A stretch of 64,000 nucleotides of DNA. Source: Vombatus ursinus. Taxonomy: Eukaryota; Chordata; Mammalia; Diprotodontia; Vombatidae. Under the pieces are notes generated by a model. It saw only the letters and a program-made list of their open reading frames with translations. It ran no database searches and was not told where the DNA came from. Every line of letters starts with the position of its first letter. Positions within the stretch are counted from its first letter, which is position 1. Both the position numbers and the translations under genes were made by a program. Below, one piece after another: positions 60,679 to 64,000 of the stretch. Where the stretch lies: assembly GCF_900497805.2 (NCBI RefSeq), contig NW_020954713.1, positions 5,613,125 to 5,677,124 on the forward strand. Direction: 5' to 3'.

Positions 60679-60795
60679 GTTTTTGTTTTTGTTTTTTGCT
60701 GGGCAATGGAGTCAAGTGACTTGCCTAGGGTCACACAGCTAGTAAGTGTTACGTATATGAGACCGGATTAGAATCCAGGCCAGTACTCTATCCAC
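60679..60795 (-). mobile_element. short tRNA-headed SINE, 5'-truncated
   Basis: A T-rich tail, 'tgctgggcaatggagtcaag', 'gacttgcctagggtcacaca' and 'gccagtactctatccact'. The outermost head bases are missing. Flanked by tcaatgag-type repeats at 60666 and 60797. Confidence 0.93.
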
Positions 60796-60811
60796 TCAAT
60801 GAGCGTTTCTT

Positions 60812-61483
60812 TTTTTTATTAATTTATTTTGATTTATCAATAATCACTTCCATATGCTGTTGAGTTTAAAATTTTTCTCCCCCTTCCTCCCCACCACCCT
60901 CCCCGAGATGGTGCATAATCTGATATAGGCTATACATTTACATTCATATTAAACATATTTTCACATTAGTGATGTTGTAAGTAGAAATTAAAACCAATAG
61001 GAGGAACCATCAGAAAGAGGAAACAAAACTCAACAGAAGAGAAAAAAAAATAACAATTTGGCTTCCGTAGTTCTTTCTTTGGGTGTGGATAGCATTTTCC
61101 ATCACAAGGCCTCTGGAGATGTCTTAGATCCTTGTATTGCCAGGAAGGGTTAAGTTTATCAATATTAGTCATCATGCAACGTGGCTGTTATTGTGTACAA
61201 CATTCTCTTGGTTCTGTTCACTTCATTCAGCATCAGACCATACAAGTCTTTCCAGGTTTTTCTGAAGTCAGCCTGTTCATCATTTCTTATTGCACAATAG
61301 TATTCCGTCACATTCATATACCACAACTTGCTCAGTCATTCCCCAATTGATGGGCATGCTCTCAATTTCCAATTCTTTGCCACCACAAAAAGAGCTGCTA
61401 TGAATATTTTTGTACATGTAGGTCCTTTTCCCTTTTGCGTGATCTCTTTGGGATATAGCCCTAGAAATGCTATTGCTGAGTCA
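60812..61483 (-). mobile_element. L1 3' end, 5'-truncated, with TSD
   Basis: A 15-base TSD caatgag(c)(g/a)tttctt at 60797-60811 and 61484-61498. The body includes 'ttgatttatcaataatcact', 'ccttgtattgccaggaaggg', 'cctttttctgaagtcagcctg'-type text and 'ttgcacaatagtattccgtc', which is L1 ORF2 end plus 3' UTR in reverse. Confidence 0.95.
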
Positions 61484-61498
61484 CAATGAGCATTTCTT

Positions 61499-61800
61499 AA
61501 ACACCTCCTTTGTACCAGGCACTGTGCTAAGCTATGAGGATACAAAAGAAAGGCAAAAACCACCCTTGCCCTCAAGAAGTTCACAATCTAAGAGGCAAGA
61601 CAGCATACAGACAACTTCATATAACAAGAAATAAACAGGATAAATTGGAGGTAATCTCAGAAGGAAGGCCTTAGTATTAAATGGAACCAGAAAAGGCTTC
61701 TTGCAGAAAGTGGGATTTTAACTGACTTGAAAGAAGTCAGGAAAGCCAGGAGGTGGAGATATGGAGGGAGACAATTCCAGGCATGGGGACAGTCAGAAAA
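61499..61800 (+). repeat. ancient dispersed repeat, long copy
   Basis: 'gtaccaggcactgtgctaag', 'ggatacaaaagaaaggcaaa', 'gccctcaagaagttcacaat', 'aaaaggcttcttgcagaaag' and 'attccaggcatggggacagt' are in order. The clearest copy of the family here. Confidence 0.85.
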
Positions 61801-62734
61801 ACTCTATTATAGGTAATCCCACTCACATATACTCTGGGTCCACTTATATTGTCTCCTTCCTCTCCCCTTCCCCAATTCCCCCAGCCACTCAAGTCTCTTT
61901 TTTATGCAGATACTACAGACAATTTAATAGCTTGCCATTCCAGTAAAAAGCTTCACAATTGTTCCCCTGAGCCTGGATCATTATACAGCACGAAAAATAA
62001 AGACCTAAAACCCAGACTCCCTTTCACTTCTGGGATCTAGGCAGGGTCAAAAGTAGCCCAATCTCCACATTGGCCCAAACATTCACTCCCTTGATGATGT
62101 TTCCAGTAAACACTCCTTCCTGAACACAGGCTCCCTCTCTGTGCTCCCTCACTATTCATTTCTCCTGAGTCATTCCCAGCTGGAGGACCAGTCCCATGCA
62201 CTGACTTACATAGTCACGAATACATATGTATGACCACACTTTTACTCAAACACCAATATCAATAGAACATCTTGGTGCCTCCTTCCTGCATAGCCTGGAT
62301 ATCAACTGGCAATTGAGGGTAGCTGGTGCTCTTCTAGCCAAGACCCAAGTTAACTAATTAAACTATCCTTGGAAAAAACCTATCTTGTGCAAATATTCCA
62401 AATACTATGTTGGTTCTAGAATTTCTTTGGCAGTTGTAAACAGTAACACAACTTTGGCATGAATTCTGGCATACTTACTTAGAGTAAGTGCTGCCATACT
62501 TTTCAGACTTCAAGAGATCTGAAATCTCATCATGGAAAGTGTCTAGCAATTTTCTAAATGCGATACAGTTCTCTACTCATCCTATTTAATTCTGGGTCCC
62601 AGTTCATTGTTACTCTACAGTGCCTGACCATGATGGAAGTACCTGAAGGGGGAGAACTTGTCAACTTGTCATGGGTCTTATCAGAGAGAACCAGGAGGAT
62701 TGTGGATCTTGATGTATTCAGCAAAAACATCATA
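61801..62734. other. about 0.9 kb without recognised features
   Basis: No repeat landmark that I can support. No coding signal. Confidence 0.3.
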
Positions 62735-62928
62735 GTATAGTAAACCTAGAGCTATAAGGGCTTAGGAGGACATCTAGTTCAAACATCTTATTAGAGAGGA
62801 GGACACACAAGCTAGGGAGGTTAAGCCACTTGGCCAATGTTATTTGGGTTTTAAATAGTGGGATTTGAACCCAGGTCTTCTGACTCCAGAAGCTACTGTT
62901 TTTCCCACTGACCCATGGCAGCTCCCAT
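62735..62928 (-). repeat. MIR/THER1, reverse
   Basis: 'aggacatctagttcaaacat', 'gtgggatttgaacccaggtc' and 'ttctgactccagaagctact'. Confidence 0.88.
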
Positions 62929-62984
62929 TTGTTAGTTATAAGCCAATCTTTCCTGATATCTTCAGTTGTTTGTGTGCACATACA

Positions 62985-63148
62985 TTTTGTATGTCTCTTT
63001 ATGTATGTATGTCATTCATTAGAATACAAGTTCCTTCAGGGTAAGGACTATTCCACTTTTGTCTACGTATTTCTAGTGCCTAGCATAGTGCCATAGTAAG
63101 TGTTTAATAGATGCTTGTTGATTGCTTGATTTGCATCATATGTCATTT
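62985..63148 (+). repeat. L2 LINE 3' terminus
   Basis: 'tcattagaatacaagttcct', 'tagtgcctagcatagtgcca' and 'aatagatgcttgttgattgc'. Confidence 0.9.
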
Positions 63149-63182
63149 ACAAAAAACACAGAAACTAAAAGACTTGAGATGC

Positions 63183-63405
63183 TTGGAGCAATACATCATA
63201 TTGGTTAAGGTCCTTGATTTGGAATCAGGAAGACCTAGACTGGAATCTTGCCTCACATACTTACTAGCTCTGTGACTCTGAGCAAATAACCCAACCCTTC
63301 TGGGCCTCACTTTCATCCTCTTTAAAATGAGTACAAAATATGTAACATTTACCTCACAGACATTGTTGTAAGGAACAAAAGAAATAATGACTGTGATGCT
63401 ATTAG
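63183..63405 (+). repeat. MIR SINE
   Basis: 'agcaatacatcatattggtt', 'ttggaatcaggaagacctag', 'tctgtgactctgagcaaata' and 'gggcctcactttcatcctct'. Confidence 0.88.
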
Positions 63406-63407
63406 TG

Positions 63408-63540
63408 TTATAACTCTAGGGCCAGAAGCGATCTTAGAAGTTATCTAGTCTAACCAACTTATTTTATAGAGGAGGAAATTGAGGCCCAAGTAGGTTAAGT
63501 GACTTGTCAGAGTCACATAGCTACTAAGTATATAAGGCAG
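63408..63540 (-). repeat. MIR/THER1, reverse
   Basis: 'tctagggccagaagcgatct', 'tagaggaggaaattgaggcc' and 'gacttgtcagagtcacatag'. Confidence 0.85.
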
Positions 63541-63622
63541 TCAGTTAACCAGTATTTATTAAGTGCCTACTATGTGCCAGGAACTTTACCAAATGCTATA
63601 TCCAAAGCCTTATACTCCTGAT
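63541..63622 (+). repeat. ancient dispersed repeat scrap
   Basis: 'ttaagtgcctactatgtgcc' and 'aggaactttaccaaatgcta'. Confidence 0.7.
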
Positions 63623-63682
63623 TCTAATTAAGTATGTTATATGATATATGATTCCTGCCCAATCCCACCAGCCTCCTAATGC

Positions 63683-64000
63683 TTTTTTTTGGCTAAATGA
63701 AAAATTATACAGATGTCCTGGTTCTGCTCACTTCACTTGGCATCAGTTCATATAGGTCTCCCCATGTTTTTTTTCTGAAATCATCCCTTTTGTCATTTTT
63801 ATAGCACAATAGTGTTCCATAGTCATATACCACAACTTGTTCAGCTATTTCCCAGTTGTTGAACACCCTTTCAATTTCTAGTTCTTTGTCACCATAAAAA
63901 AGTGTTGTTATAAATATTTTGTATATAAGGTCCTTTTTCTTTGATCTCTTTGTGGTACATACCAGTGATATTGCTGGATTAAAGGTTTTATAGTCTTTTA
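63683..64000 (-). mobile_element. L1 3' end running off the window
   Basis: 'ctgctcacttcacttggcat', 'atagcacaatagtgttccat', 'catataccacaacttgttca' and 'cagctatttcccagttgttg' are the reverse L1 ORF2 terminus. It continues past the window edge. Confidence 0.9.

Overview
This window looks like nuclear DNA of a marsupial. It is CpG-poor and full of diverged interspersed repeats. The diagnostic signals are CORE-SINEs of the Mar-1 type (tRNA-like head, MIR-like core, and a 3' tail resembling BovB/RTE ending in CAA repeats), shorter tRNA-headed SINEs with the same head and an A-rich tail, and several L1 3'-end types that I associate with metatherian L1. L2, MIR/THER1 and CR1/L3 relics form the oldest layer. 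I cannot fix the species. No intact protein-coding gene, tRNA gene or CpG island is visible. The open frames longer than 60 codons fall in repeats, microsatellites or unremarkable non-coding DNA, with one weak exon candidate on the minus strand near 39.3-39.6 kb. Family names and boundaries come from remembered consensus motifs and from target-site duplications (TSDs) read directly; boundaries without TSDs are good to about 10-30 bases.

Layout. 0-5.3 kb: L2, CR1/L3 and MIR relics and a TCTA microsatellite. 5.3-10.9 kb: one L2 copy split by a 4.3-kb minus-strand L1 derivative that lacks most of ORF2 (HAL1-like), a SINE and a solo LTR. Inside the L1 derivative sit a processed mRNA retrocopy (5776-6209) and a twin-primed L1 fragment (8142-8526), both with TSDs. 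10.9-23 kb: MIR, L2 and Mar-1 elements, two hAT-type DNA transposons, a local duplication near 16.6/17.3 kb, and several repeat-poor islands. 23.1-24.1 kb: an LTR-like block. 26.1-28.5 kb: a CR1/L3 LINE split by a 1.3-kb unidentified insert.

31.1-36.8 kb: a nearly full-length but dead plus-strand L1 with recognisable ORF1, endonuclease and reverse transcriptase segments. A SINE has inserted immediately before the codons of the FADD catalytic motif. 38.0-40.2 kb: pieces of an RTE-clade LINE, the class expected to have mobilised Mar-1. 42-58 kb: more MIR, L2 and Mar-1, plus four copies of a CAA-tailed repeat family I cannot name, two of them bounded by TSDs. 60.7-61.5 kb: a SINE and an L1 stacked at the same target. 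63.7 kb to the end: an L1 3' end running off the window.

Functionally this reads as intergenic or deep intronic sequence. Its main content is a readable order of transposon insertions (L2, MIR and CR1 oldest; then Mar-1, hAT and L1; then the short SINEs and retrocopy). A handful of repeat-poor islands (11.4-11.9, 14.85-15.1, 45.5-46.1 and 52.0-52.5 kb) are the best places to look for conserved regulatory elements.
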